Shown here piece by piece: positions 54,883-63,945 of a stretch of 64,000 nucleotides of DNA. A program made the position numbers and the translations under genes. Position 1 is the stretch's first letter. Each line of letters opens with the position of its first letter. The DNA is from Achromobacter marplatensis (GTDB lineage Bacteria; Pseudomonadota; Gammaproteobacteria; Burkholderiales; Burkholderiaceae_B): the NCBI RefSeq assembly GCF_002209535.1, contig NZ_NJIG01000001.1, forward strand, positions 372,001-436,000. Direction: 5' to 3'. Under the pieces are notes generated by a model. It was not told the DNA's origin. It worked only from the letters and a program-made list of their open reading frames with translations, and made no database searches.

Positions 54883-55506
54883 ATGACTTCCCCCAAGATT
54901 CCCGATTCCCTGCGCCGCATCGTGCTGGCGTCCAATAATGCCGGCAAGTTGCGCGAGTTTTCCGCCTTGTTCGCTCCCCTGGGCATCGAACTGGTGCCCC
55001 AAGGCGAGCTGGGCGTGCCCGAGGCCGAAGAGCCGCACGTCACCTTCGTCGAAAACGCCCTGACCAAGGCGCGCCATGCCAGCCGCCTGACCGGGCTGCC
55101 CGCCCTGGCTGACGATTCCGGCCTGTGCGTGGCGGCCTTGGATGGCGCGCCCGGGGTCTATTCGGCCCGCTACGCCAAGATGCATGGGGGAGAGAAATCC
55201 GATCTGGCCAATAACGCGCTGCTGACGCAGAACCTGGCCGGCCACGCTGACCGCCGTGCCTGGTATGTCGCCGTGCTTGCGCTGGTACGCTCGGAAAACG
55301 ACCCGTGCCCGATCATCGGCGAAGGCCTGTGGCATGGCGAGATCATCGACCAGCCCGAAGGGGCGAACGGCTTTGGCTACGATCCCCATTTCTACCTGCC
55401 CGACATGGGGCTGACCGCGGCCACGCTGGACCCCGAGGAAAAGAACCGCGTCAGCCACCGCGCCCGCGCGCTGCGCGAACTGCTGAGCAAGCTGAGCCAG
55501 GCTTGA
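54883..55506 (+). CDS. rdgB: non-canonical purine NTP pyrophosphatase (RdgB/HAM1)
   Basis: A 207-residue house-cleaning enzyme that converts ITP, dITP and XTP to monophosphates. N-terminal RRIVLASNNAGKLREFSALF (the SNNxGK substrate motif), PALADDSGLCVAALDGAPGV then YSARYA, and EGANGFGYDPHFYLPDMGLT are diagnostic. ATG at 54883 gives the family length; the frame is open for 62 codons upstream without homology. It is followed 32 bp later by hemW on the same strand and is divergent from the EAL-GGDEF gene. Confidence 0.95.
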   Translation: MTSPKIPDSLRRIVLASNNAGKLREFSALFAPLGIELVPQGELGVPEAEEPHVTFVENALTKARHASRLTGLPALADDSGLCVAALDGAPGVYSARYAKMHGGEKSDLANNALLTQNLAGHADRRAWYVAVLALVRSENDPCPIIGEGLWHGEIIDQPEGANGFGYDPHFYLPDMGLTAATLDPEEKNRVSHRARALRELLSKLSQA

Positions 55507-55538
55507 GCGCGCGCGCCGCGCCCGCTCCAGGAAACCGC

Positions 55539-56759
55539 ATGTCCATCACTATCCCTATCCGCAACGACCTGGGCGCATCGCCCTCGCGCCGGCTCGTGCC
55601 GGCGGGCGCCACGCTGACCAGCCTGCCGCCGTTGTCCGTCTATGTGCACGTGCCCTGGTGCGTGCGCAAATGCCCGTATTGCGACTTCAATTCCCACGCC
55701 GCGCCGGGCGAAATCCCCGAACGCGCCTATCTGGATGCGTTGCGCAGCGACCTGGAACAGGCGCTGCCGTCTATCTGGGGCCGCCAGGTCGTGTCCGTCT
55801 TCATCGGTGGCGGCACGCCCAGCCTGCTGTCCTCGGCAGGGCTGGACGAATTGCTGGCCATGCTGCGCGCCTGTCTCAATGTATGGCCGGATGCCGAGAT
55901 CACCATGGAGGCGAACCCCGGCACCGCCGAGGCCAGCCGCTTTCGCGATTACGCGGCCAGTGGCGTCACGCGCTTCTCGCTGGGCATCCAGAGTTTCGAC
56001 AATGCCCAATTGAAGAAGCTGGGCCGCATCCATGATGCCGATCAGGCCCGCGCCGCCATTGGCATGGCGCAACGCGCCGTCTCGCGGGTGAACCTGGACA
56101 TGATGTTCGCCTTGCCGGGCCAGACGCTGGACGCCTGTGTGGCCGATCTGCGCGAGGCCATCTCGTTCGGCACCGAACACCTGTCGCTGTATCACCTGAC
56201 GATGGAGCCCAATACGGTCTTCGCCAAGTTCCCGCCCGAAGACCTGCCCGACGACGACACCAGCGCCGCCATGCAGGACGCTGTGGAGGCCGAACTGGCG
56301 GCGGCCGGCCTGGCCCGCTACGAGGTGTCTGCCTATGCCAAGCCCGGCGCCCGCTGCCGCCACAACGTGAATTACTGGGAATTCGGCGATTACCTGGGCA
56401 TCGGCCCCGGGGCGCACGGCAAACTGTCATTCCATGACCGTATCGTGCGCGAAGCGCGGCTGCGCAGCCCCGATTCCTGGATGCAGGCTGCGATGGCCCG
56501 CGATGGCAGCCACTTGGCTGAAAGCCGCCAGGTCGGCCCCGACGAACTGCCTTTCGAATTCATGCTGAACGCTCTGCGCCTGAAAGACGGGGTGCCCAGC
56601 ACGGCGTTCAACGAACGCACCGGCTTGTCGCTTGCGGCCATTGCGCACCAATTGGAGGCAGCCTCCAAACGGGGCCTGCTGGACGGCGATCCGACCCGTC
56701 TGAAGGCGACGCCCTTGGGGTGGCGCTTCCTGAATGACCTTCAGGAAATGTTCCTTTAG
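55539..56759 (+). CDS. hemW: radical SAM family haem chaperone HemW
   Basis: A 406-residue radical SAM protein. The 4Fe-4S cysteines are Cys41, Cys45 and Cys48 in WCVRKCPYCDFNSH. Further blocks are SVFIGGGTPSLLSSAGLDEL, EITMEANPGTAEASRFRDYA, GVTRFSLGIQSFDNAQLKKL and RCRHNVNYWEFGDYLGIGPG. It lacks the HemN-specific N-terminal trip-wire and extra Cys, so it is HemW (haem chaperone) rather than coproporphyrinogen dehydrogenase. CCAGGAAA precedes the ATG at 55539. Two-gene unit with rdgB. Confidence 0.94.
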   Translation: MSITIPIRNDLGASPSRRLVPAGATLTSLPPLSVYVHVPWCVRKCPYCDFNSHAAPGEIPERAYLDALRSDLEQALPSIWGRQVVSVFIGGGTPSLLSSAGLDELLAMLRACLNVWPDAEITMEANPGTAEASRFRDYAASGVTRFSLGIQSFDNAQLKKLGRIHDADQARAAIGMAQRAVSRVNLDMMFALPGQTLDACVADLREAISFGTEHLSLYHLTMEPNTVFAKFPPEDLPDDDTSAAMQDAVEAELAAAGLARYEVSAYAKPGARCRHNVNYWEFGDYLGIGPGAHGKLSFHDRIVREARLRSPDSWMQAAMARDGSHLAESRQVGPDELPFEFMLNALRLKDGVPSTAFNERTGLSLAAIAHQLEAASKRGLLDGDPTRLKATPLGWRFLNDLQEMFL

Positions 56760-56765
56760 CAGGAA

Positions 56766-56782
56766 TGCACCATAACGGGGCA
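56766..56782. promoter_or_regulatory. possible weak NtrC site upstream of glnA
   Basis: TGCACCATAACGGGGCA keeps the left arm TGCACCA and a partial right arm. It overlaps a stem GGGGCA-ATCG-TGCCCC (56777-56792) that may also end the hemW transcript. It could be the second, weaker NtrC site of a paired enhancer. Confidence 0.4.
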
Positions 56783-56798
56783 ATCGTGCCCCACCATT

Positions 56799-56815
56799 TG
56801 CACCAAAGTGGTGCT
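56799..56815. promoter_or_regulatory. NtrC enhancer site of glnA
   Basis: TGCACCAAAGTGGTGCT is a near-perfect dyad (AGCACCA against TGCACCA) and matches the established NtrC consensus TGCACC-N4/5-GGTGCA as found at glnAp2 of enteric bacteria. It lies about 60 bp before the sigma-54 promoter. Confidence 0.88.
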
Positions 56816-56867
56816 ACATTTTTTCATGACCGTGCGGTCTTCCCCAGGGATTCCAGGGGGTAAAACC

Positions 56868-56883
56868 TGGCACGCTTATTGCT
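56868..56883 (+). promoter_or_regulatory. sigma-54 promoter of glnA
   Basis: TGGCACGCTTATTGCT contains the -24 element TGGCAC (56868-56873) and the -12 element TTGC (56879-56882) with the exact five-base spacing of the sigma-54 consensus. The glnA start codon is 61 bp downstream of the -12 element. With the upstream NtrC site it gives nitrogen-limited expression. Confidence 0.93.
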
Positions 56884-56943
56884 TCCCTCTTTTATGCCAG
56901 TCGAGAGGCAAAGCCCTCGACCCTTTTATCTAATGGAGATGAC

Positions 56944-58356
56944 ATGGCAAGCCCGAAAGACGTCCTGAAACAGATCGCCGATAACGAAGTCAAATTCGTG
57001 GATTTCCGCTTCACCGATACGGTTGGCCGTGAGCACCACGTGTCCGTGCCCACCAGCCAGATCGACGAAGACAAGCTGGAAAGCGGCCAGGCTTTCGACG
57101 GTTCGTCGATCCCGGGTTGGAAGGGCATTGAAGCCTCCGACATGCTGCTCATCCCCGATTGCTCGACCGGCAACCTGGATCCGTTCCGCGAAGAGCCGAC
57201 CCTGATCCTGTCGTGCGACGTCGTTGAACCGTCGGACCTGAAGGGCTATGACCGCGACCCGCGTTCGCTGGCCAAGCGCGCCGAAGCCTACCTGAAGTCC
57301 TCCGGCCTGGGCGACACCGCCTACTTTGGTCCGGAACCCGAATTCTTCGTGTTCGACGGTGTGACCTGGAACACGGACATGTCGGGCACGTTCGTCAAGA
57401 TCAAGTCCGAAGAAGCCTCGTGGTCCAGCGGCCAGGAATTCGAAGGCGGCAACACCGGCCATCGTCCCCTGGTCAAGGGCGGCTACTTCCCCGTTCCGCC
57501 GGTTGATTCGTTCCAGGACATGCGCTCGGAAATGTGCCTGCTGATGGAACAAATGGGCGTGCCGGTCGAAGTGCACCACCATGAAGTGGCCGGCGCCGGC
57601 CAGCTGGAAATCGGCACCAAGTTCAGCACGCTGGTCCAGCGCGCCGACTGGACGCAGATCGTCAAGTACGTCGTGCACAACGTGGCCCACGCCTACGGCA
57701 AGACCGCGACGTTCATGCCCAAGCCCATCGTTGGCGACAACGGTTCCGGCATGCACGTGCACCAATCCATCTGGAAGGATGGCCAGAACCTGTTCGCAGG
57801 CAACGGCTACGCCGGCCTGTCGGAATTCGCGCTGTACTACATCGGCGGCATCATCAAGCACGCCCGCGCCCTGAACGCCATCACCAACCCGGGCACGAAC
57901 TCGTACAAGCGTCTGGTTCCGCACTACGAAGCCCCGGTCAAGCTGGCTTACTCGGCCCGCAACCGCTCGGCCTCGATCCGCATCCCGTACGTCGGCAACC
58001 CGAAGGGCCGCCGCGTCGAAGCGCGTTTCCCGGACCCCCTGGCCAACCCGTACCTGGCTTTCTCGGCCCTGATGATGGCCGGCCTGGACGGCGTCCAGAA
58101 CAAGATCCACCCGGGCGATCCGGCCGACAAGAACCTCTACGACCTGCCGCCGGAAGAAGACGCGAAGATCCCGACCGTGTGCTCCTCGCTGGAACAAGCG
58201 CTGGAAGCCCTGGACGCCGACCGCGAATTCCTGACCCGTGGTGGCGTGTTCAGCAACGACATGCTCAGCGCCTACATCGACCTGAAAATGGCCGATGTGA
58301 ATCGTCTGCGCATGACGACGCACCCGGTCGAATTCGACATGTACTACAGCCTCTGA
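56944..58356 (+). CDS. glnA: glutamine synthetase, type I
   Basis: A 470-residue dodecameric enzyme that makes glutamine from glutamate, ammonia and ATP. Signatures: GLFDGSS-type start as [60 protein letters not shown] and the adenylylation site Tyr in [11 protein letters not shown], which marks the GSI-beta class controlled by GlnE. It is preceded by an NtrC/sigma-54 control region and followed 192 bp later by ntrB. A frame antisense to it is open along nearly its whole length but is a codon-bias shadow. Confidence 0.98.
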   Translation: MASPKDVLKQIADNEVKFVDFRFTDTVGREHHVSVPTSQIDEDKLESGQAFDGSSIPGWKGIEASDMLLIPDCSTGNLDPFREEPTLILSCDVVEPSDLKGYDRDPRSLAKRAEAYLKSSGLGDTAYFGPEPEFFVFDGVTWNTDMSGTFVKIKSEEASWSSGQEFEGGNTGHRPLVKGGYFPVPPVDSFQDMRSEMCLLMEQMGVPVEVHHHEVAGAGQLEIGTKFSTLVQRADWTQIVKYVVHNVAHAYGKTATFMPKPIVGDNGSGMHVHQSIWKDGQNLFAGNGYAGLSEFALYYIGGIIKHARALNAITNPGTNSYKRLVPHYEAPVKLAYSARNRSASIRIPYVGNPKGRRVEARFPDPLANPYLAFSALMMAGLDGVQNKIHPGDPADKNLYDLPPEEDAKIPTVCSSLEQALEALDADREFLTRGGVFSNDMLSAYIDLKMADVNRLRMTTHPVEFDMYYSL

Positions 58357-58451
58357 TCGTTTAGAGGCTGTGGCGGGGGGGAGCGCGATGATGTAGGCAG
58401 AAACCAGGGCCCACACCACGCGCACCACCAGGTCGCGGCTCGACGGTTTGT

Positions 58452-58474
58452 CCGCCAGGCATCACGCCTGGCGG
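58452..58474 (+). terminator. hairpin between glnA and ntrB
   Basis: CCGCCAGGC (58452-58460) pairs perfectly with GCCTGGCGG (58466-58474) around ATCAC. A second GC-rich dyad (GGCGCCGG...CCGGCGCC) follows at about 58479-58497. There is no T-run. It likely reduces read-through from glnA into ntrBC, as in other glnA-ntrBC operons. Confidence 0.6.
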
Positions 58475-58548
58475 GCAGGGCGCCGGGTTCCGGCGCCGCC
58501 GTCGCGGGCGCGTTCCGCTTTCCCCCTGTCATTCGGGTACGTTGAAAA

Positions 58549-59613
58549 ATGAATGTAGAAGCTCTCGATCTGCTTGCCACGTCCGTTTTCCTGGTCAACG
58601 AGCGCGGTCACATTGAATACGCCAACGCTGCCGCCGAAGATCTGTTCGGCCGCTCGCGCAAGCAACTGGGCGGGCACTCCGCCGCCACGCTGTTCGACAC
58701 CCCAGAAAATATCCAGTCCTCGATCGACCGCGCCGCGGCCGGCAGGTACGCCGACGTCAGGCAATTGGCCTCGTTGCGCCGCGCCGCCGAATCCGTGGAA
58801 GTCGCCGTCACGACGGTGGGGCTGACGGGCCAGCGCTGGCCCGTGCTGATAGAGACCCGCGAGATCGAGCAGCGCGTGCTGGCCGACCGCAATCATCGAC
58901 TGGTTGATGAGATCGAAGCCCACCGTGAATTGCTGCGCAATCTTGCGCATGAAGTGAAGAATCCCCTGGGCGGTTTGCGCGGCGCCGCGCAATTGCTGGA
59001 AGCCGAACTGCCCAGCGCGGCCCTGGCCGAATACACCCAGGTCATTATTTCCGAAGCCGACCGCCTGCAGGCGTTGGTGGACCGCCTGAGCGGCCCGCAA
59101 CGTGTGCCGCTGAATGCGCGGCCGGTGAACATCCACGAGATCTGCGAGCGCGTCTGCGCGCTGATCCAGGCTGAATTCCGCAACGACGTCACCATCCTGC
59201 GCGACTATGACGCGTCGGTTCCCGATCTGAAGGGCGACGCCGCCCGTCTGATGCAGGCCGTCCTGAACGTGGCGCGTAACGCCGCGCAGGAACTGGTCGC
59301 ACGCCCCGAAGGGCCCAAGACGGAACCTGGTGTAGTGACGCTGCGTACCCGTGTGGCGCGGCAGGTCATGCTGGCCCACCGCCAGCACCGGCTGGCGCTG
59401 GTGCTGTCCATTATCGATAACGGTCCCGGCGTGCCGGACCACATCCGCGACCGCATTTTCCACCCCCTGGTCACGGCCAGGGCGGGCGGAACGGGCCTGG
59501 GCTTGAGCCTGGCCCAGGATTTCGTGCAGCAGCACGGCGGCATCATCGAATTTGAATCCCGACCGGGGCGCACCGAGTTTCGCCTGGTCCTACCGATGGA
59601 GCCTGCACACTGA
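58549..59613 (+). CDS. ntrB: nitrogen regulation sensor kinase NtrB
   Basis: A 354-residue cytosolic histidine kinase/phosphatase that phosphorylates NtrC under nitrogen limitation and is switched by PII. It has a PAS domain (~5-75), then the phospho-acceptor His134 in RNLAHEVKNPLGGL, and an ATP-binding domain with IDNGPGVPDHIRDRIFHPLV and RAGGTGLGLSLAQDFVQQHG. ATG at 58549 gives the usual length. Its stop overlaps the ntrC start by one base (TGATG). Confidence 0.96.
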   Translation: MNVEALDLLATSVFLVNERGHIEYANAAAEDLFGRSRKQLGGHSAATLFDTPENIQSSIDRAAAGRYADVRQLASLRRAAESVEVAVTTVGLTGQRWPVLIETREIEQRVLADRNHRLVDEIEAHRELLRNLAHEVKNPLGGLRGAAQLLEAELPSAALAEYTQVIISEADRLQALVDRLSGPQRVPLNARPVNIHEICERVCALIQAEFRNDVTILRDYDASVPDLKGDAARLMQAVLNVARNAAQELVARPEGPKTEPGVVTLRTRVARQVMLAHRQHRLALVLSIIDNGPGVPDHIRDRIFHPLVTARAGGTGLGLSLAQDFVQQHGGIIEFESRPGRTEFRLVLPMEPAH

Positions 59614-61106
59614 TGAAACCCGTATGGATCGTCGACGACGACCAGGCCATCCGCTGGGTCCTCGAAAAGGCCCTGGCCCGCGCTGGTGTCCCCACCCGCA
59701 GTTTCTCCCAATCGGCTGACGTGCTGGAAGCGCTGTCGCGCGAAACGCCCGTCGCCTTGGTATCCGATATCCGCATGCCCGGCGGCAACGGCCTGGAGCT
59801 GTTGCGTCAACTCAAAGAGCGCCATCCCGGCTTGCCGGTCATCGTGATGACCGCGTTCGCCGATCTGGACAGCACCGTGTCCGCGTTCCAGGGCGGCGCG
59901 TTTGATTACCTGGCCAAGCCGTTCGACGTGAACGAGGCGGTTGCGCTGATCCAGCGCGCCATGCAGGAATCCACGCAGCCGGAAACGCCTGAAGGGCAGG
60001 GCGAGGCGGCGCAGAACAACGAGCGCTGGATGATGACGCAGTCGTCTTCCACCGCCATGCAGGAAGTGTTCCGCGCGATCGGCAGGCTGGCCCAGTCCAA
60101 GGTGACGGTGTTGATCACCGGCGAATCGGGTACCGGCAAAGAGCTCGTCGCCCGTGCCTTGCACGGCCACGGCGTGCGGGCCAGCGGCCCGTTCGTGGCC
60201 CTGAACGCGGCGGCCATCCCGCGCGACCTGCTGGAAGCCGAACTCTTCGGCCACGAGCGCGGCGCATTCACGGGCGCCAACAATTTGCGCCGTGGGCGCT
60301 TCGAAGAAGCGCACGGCGGCACCTTGTTCCTGGACGAAATCGGCGACATGCCGATCGAGCTGCAGACGCGCCTGTTGCGCGTGCTGGCCGAAGGCAGCTT
60401 CTACCGTGTGGGCGGGGCTCAGCCCGTGCGAGTGGACGTGCGCATCGTGGCCGCGACCCACCAGCCGCTGGAGCAGCGTGTCGAACAGGGTTTGTTCCGC
60501 GAGGACTTGTTCCATCGCCTGAACGTGATCCGGCTGCGCCTGCCGCCGCTGCGCGAGCGCGTGGAAGACATTCCTGCGTTGGCGCAACATTTCCTGACGG
60601 CAAGCGCCCGCACGCTGGGCGTGCCGGTCAAACGCCTGACGCCCGACGCGCTGGCCGTGCTGACCAAGTTCGACTTTCCCGGCAACGTCCGCCAGCTGGA
60701 GAACTTCTGCCACTGGTTGACGGTAATGGCGCCGGGCCAGACGGTGGACCGCCAGGACCTGCCGCCGGAAATCCGCGCGCTGGAGCATCAGCAGCAACCC
60801 GGGTTGGCCCCGTTGCGTCCTGCAACGCCGATGCCGGGTATCGGCACGGTGGTGCAAGCGTCCCAAGGTCTGGACGACGGCGCGCCGCGCAACTGGCAGG
60901 ATTCCCTGCTGCGCGATGCGCAGTACCGTCTGGAGCGCGGCGAACCTGCCGTGATGGCGACCTTGACGCGCCAGTTCGAGAAGATCCTGCTGCAAAGCGC
61001 GCTGGACGCCAGCCGCGGCCGCCGTGTGGAGGCCGCATCCCGCCTGGGCATCGGCCGCAACACCATCACGCGCAAGCTGCGCGAGCTGGGGATCGAAGAC
61101 GAGTGA
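59613..61106 (+). CDS. ntrC: nitrogen regulation response regulator NtrC
   Basis: A 497-residue sigma-54 activator. The receiver domain has Asp-Asp at 8-10 and phospho-acceptor Asp52 in LVSDIRMPGGNGLE. The AAA+ domain has Walker A GESGTGKE at ~170-177 and GAFTGA at ~217-222 for sigma-54 contact. The C-terminal Fis-type HTH is RRVEAASRLGIGRNTITRKL. It should bind the TGCACC dyad upstream of glnA and drive the promoter at 56868. Confidence 0.97.
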   Translation: MKPVWIVDDDQAIRWVLEKALARAGVPTRSFSQSADVLEALSRETPVALVSDIRMPGGNGLELLRQLKERHPGLPVIVMTAFADLDSTVSAFQGGAFDYLAKPFDVNEAVALIQRAMQESTQPETPEGQGEAAQNNERWMMTQSSSTAMQEVFRAIGRLAQSKVTVLITGESGTGKELVARALHGHGVRASGPFVALNAAAIPRDLLEAELFGHERGAFTGANNLRRGRFEEAHGGTLFLDEIGDMPIELQTRLLRVLAEGSFYRVGGAQPVRVDVRIVAATHQPLEQRVEQGLFREDLFHRLNVIRLRLPPLRERVEDIPALAQHFLTASARTLGVPVKRLTPDALAVLTKFDFPGNVRQLENFCHWLTVMAPGQTVDRQDLPPEIRALEHQQQPGLAPLRPATPMPGIGTVVQASQGLDDGAPRNWQDSLLRDAQYRLERGEPAVMATLTRQFEKILLQSALDASRGRRVEAASRLGIGRNTITRKLRELGIEDE

Positions 61107-61114
61107 TCGTTGAT

Positions 61115-61145
61115 GGGTTGCCGGGCGTTGTACGCCCGGCAACCC
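61115..61145. terminator. terminator hairpin between ntrC and LysR gene
   Basis: GGGTTGCCGGGCGT (61115-61128) pairs perfectly with ACGCCCGGCAACCC (61132-61145), a 14-bp stem with a TGT loop. It has no T-run and sits between convergent genes, 8 bp after ntrC and 1 bp from the LysR stop. Confidence 0.8.
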
Positions 61146-61146
61146 G

Positions 61147-62061
61147 TCAGCCCATTCCCAGCAGGCTTTCGCAGAGCCGCGGCGATTTCAGCTTTTGCAG
61201 CCACCACTTCAGCGCTTCACCCGGCGGTTCGGCCCGCCAGGCGTACGCCACGTGTTCCGTGAGGGACATGCCTTCATCCGTCTCGCACACCACCAACAGA
61301 CCCTGCGCCAGGTAGGGCGCCGCCATGGTCAGCGGCAGGTAGCCGCAGCCCAGGCCGCGTACCTGCGCGTCGATCTTGGCCTGCATGGACGGCATCACCA
61401 AGGTCGGCTGGTCTGCCAGGATGCCGCGCGATTGCGGCGGCAGGTTGCGCGACGTATCCGCCACGACGACCGCGCAGTACTTCGTGATGTCGGCGCGGCT
61501 GAGCGGTTGCGGCAACGACGCCAGGGGGTGATGCGCCGCGACGCAGAATCCAAACTGCGTCGCGCCGATCGCCTGCGACCGGTAGGGCCCCGTCGGCTCG
61601 GCATTTGCGCCGGCGCCGATCACCAGGTCGGCACGTCCGCTCGTCAATGCATCCCAGTTGCCGCTCAGCACTTCGCTGGAAAAGCGCAGCGTGGTCGCGC
61701 TTTCCAGCGTCTGGAATTCGTCGATCAGGTCGTACAAGGGCCGCCACGGTAATACGGCGCTGACGGCGATGCGCAGCTCCACTTCCCAGCCGGTGGCGAT
61801 GCGCTTCACGCGGCAGGCCAGATCGTCCAGCGATTGCAGCACGTGGCGCCCATCCTTCAGCAGGGCTTCGCCCGCGGGCGTCAGCAGCGCCCGGTGTCCT
61901 GAGCGGTCGAACAGCAGCACGTCCAGGCCGTCTTCAAGCTTGCGGATCGAATAGGTCACGGCGGACGGCACTTTGCCCAGTTCGCGCGCGGCCTTGGCAA
62001 AGCTGCCATGGCGGGCGATGGCGTCAACCAGGATCAACAATTCAGGCGTAATGGGCTGCAT
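61147..62061 (-). CDS. LysR-family regulator, YhaJ-like
   Basis: A 304-residue LysR protein. N-terminal DAIARHGSFAKAARELGKVP then SAVTYSIRKLEDGLDVLLFD with RSGHRALLT is very like YhaJ of E. coli, which lies next to the pirin gene yhaK there. The effector domain has WEVELRIAVSAVLPWRPLYD. Here also it is divergent from a pirin gene (62241), with a 21-bp perfect palindrome 19 bp upstream of its own start. It probably represses itself and controls the pirin genes. The inducer is unknown; quinone or aromatic-compound sensing is proposed for relatives. Confidence 0.9.
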   Translation of the reverse strand: MQPITPELLILVDAIARHGSFAKAARELGKVPSAVTYSIRKLEDGLDVLLFDRSGHRALLTPAGEALLKDGRHVLQSLDDLACRVKRIATGWEVELRIAVSAVLPWRPLYDLIDEFQTLESATTLRFSSEVLSGNWDALTSGRADLVIGAGANAEPTGPYRSQAIGATQFGFCVAAHHPLASLPQPLSRADITKYCAVVVADTSRNLPPQSRGILADQPTLVMPSMQAKIDAQVRGLGCGYLPLTMAAPYLAQGLLVVCETDEGMSLTEHVAYAWRAEPPGEALKWWLQKLKSPRLCESLLGMG

Positions 62062-62079
62062 GGTGGGGGCTCGAGCAGA

Positions 62080-62100
62080 TCATTCAAATAATTTGAATGA
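62080..62100. promoter_or_regulatory. perfect 21-bp palindrome, candidate operator of YhaJ-like regulator
   Basis: Arms TCATTCAAAT and ATTTGAATGA are separated by one A. The core TCAAATAATTTGA is a T-N11-A site, the signature of LysR binding. It lies 19 bp from the LysR start codon and 140 bp from the pirin start. Confidence 0.75.
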
Positions 62101-62213
62101 AGTCATCAAAATATAGCGCCAAAGCGACCCTCCTGCACGCGCAGAATATCACTCATGCCAGGGGTTAAGTGGAAACGGCGAAGCGAAATGCCGGCGCCGC
62201 ACCCTGCAGACCA

Positions 62214-62227
62214 TTCATATTATTGAA
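62214..62227. promoter_or_regulatory. second dyad TTCA-N6-TGAA next to pirin start
   Basis: TTCATATTATTGAA resembles the centre of the 62080 palindrome. It ends 13 bp before the pirin ATG and abuts its ribosome site AACAGGAG. It could be a secondary regulator contact. Confidence 0.35.
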
Positions 62228-62240
62228 ACAGGAGTCCACA

Positions 62241-62939
<699 letters not shown>

Positions 62940-63039
62940 TGCCCGAGGCCGGGCGGAAGGGTTTCCGCCCGGTCTTGTTTTTGAACGGGCCGTTGGGCCT
63001 TAACATGGCCATTGGCCTATTGAAGCGGAGCGCTACACC

Positions 63040-63945
63040 ATGTCTACGTTGTCCGATGCAGGCGAAAACCAGATTGAAACCGTCGTGGTGCCGCGCACCA
63101 GCGACCTGGGCGGCTTTTCCGTCCGCCGTGCGATCCCGTCGGCGCAGCGCCGAACCGTCGGGCCGTTCGTGTTCCTTGACCACATGGGTCCGGTGGAATT
63201 CGATGCCGGCTCGGGCATCGACGTGCGCCCGCACCCGCACATCGGCCTGTCCACCGTCACCTACCTGTATGAAGGGTCGATGGTGCACCGTGACGGCGCG
63301 GGCAACACCCAGACGATTCTGCCTGGCGAAGTGAACTGGATGACGGCCGGCCGCGGCATCGTCCATTCGGAACGTTCGTCGCCGGAAAGCCGCCAGGCGC
63401 CGCAGCGCCTCTGTGGCCTGCAGATCTGGGTGGGCCTGCCCAAGCAGCACGAGGAAACGGACCCGGGCTTTACGCACTATGGCCTGGATGCGCAGCCGGT
63501 AGTCGAAGGCGAAGGCGTGCGCGCCCAAGTCGTGGCGGGCTCACTGTTCGGCAAGACCTCGTCTGTCAAGACGCTGTCGCCCCTGTTCTACGGCGACCTG
63601 CAACTGAAGGCGGGCGCCACGACGGTGCTGCCGGCGGAGTATGAAGAGCGCGCCGCCTATCTGGCCGAAGGCTCGGTCGAGGTGGATGGGCAAGTGTTCG
63701 AAAGCGGCCGGCTGGTGGTGTTTGCCCCGGGCCGGCCGGTGCAGATCCGCGCTGTCACCGCCGCGCGGTTTGCGGTGCTGGGTGGCGAACCCCTGGACGG
63801 TCCGCGCTTTGTCTGGTGGAACTTCGTCTCCAGCAGCAAAGACCGCATCGAGCAGGCCAAGCAGGATTGGCAGCGCACGCGCTTCGACCAGATCGTGCCC
63901 GGCGACGAGACCGAATACATCCCGCTGCCCGAACCACGCGCCTGA
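63040..63945 (+). CDS. pirin family protein, long form
   Basis: A 301-residue bicupin of the classical pirin type. RTVGPFVFLDHMGPVEFDAG, metal ligands in RPHPHIGLSTVTYLYEG and MTAGRGIVHSERSS, then a C-terminal cupin with pirin-C features (SPLFYGDLQLKAGATTVLPA, LGGEPLDGPRFVWWNFVSSS, FDQIVPGDETEYIPLPE). It follows the first pirin gene by 100 bp on the same strand. The two are not close copies. Proposed roles in the family are redox sensing and flavonoid dioxygenase activity. Confidence 0.94.
   Translation: MSTLSDAGENQIETVVVPRTSDLGGFSVRRAIPSAQRRTVGPFVFLDHMGPVEFDAGSGIDVRPHPHIGLSTVTYLYEGSMVHRDGAGNTQTILPGEVNWMTAGRGIVHSERSSPESRQAPQRLCGLQIWVGLPKQHEETDPGFTHYGLDAQPVVEGEGVRAQVVAGSLFGKTSSVKTLSPLFYGDLQLKAGATTVLPAEYEERAAYLAEGSVEVDGQVFESGRLVVFAPGRPVQIRAVTAARFAVLGGEPLDGPRFVWWNFVSSSKDRIEQAKQDWQRTRFDQIVPGDETEYIPLPEPRA

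Noticed and set aside
56926-58428. 500-codon open frame antisense to glnA, starting in the glnA-ntrB gap with a hydrophobic stretch
   Set aside because: Only the first ~20 residues look membrane-like; the rest mirrors glnA codons. Not supported as a gene.
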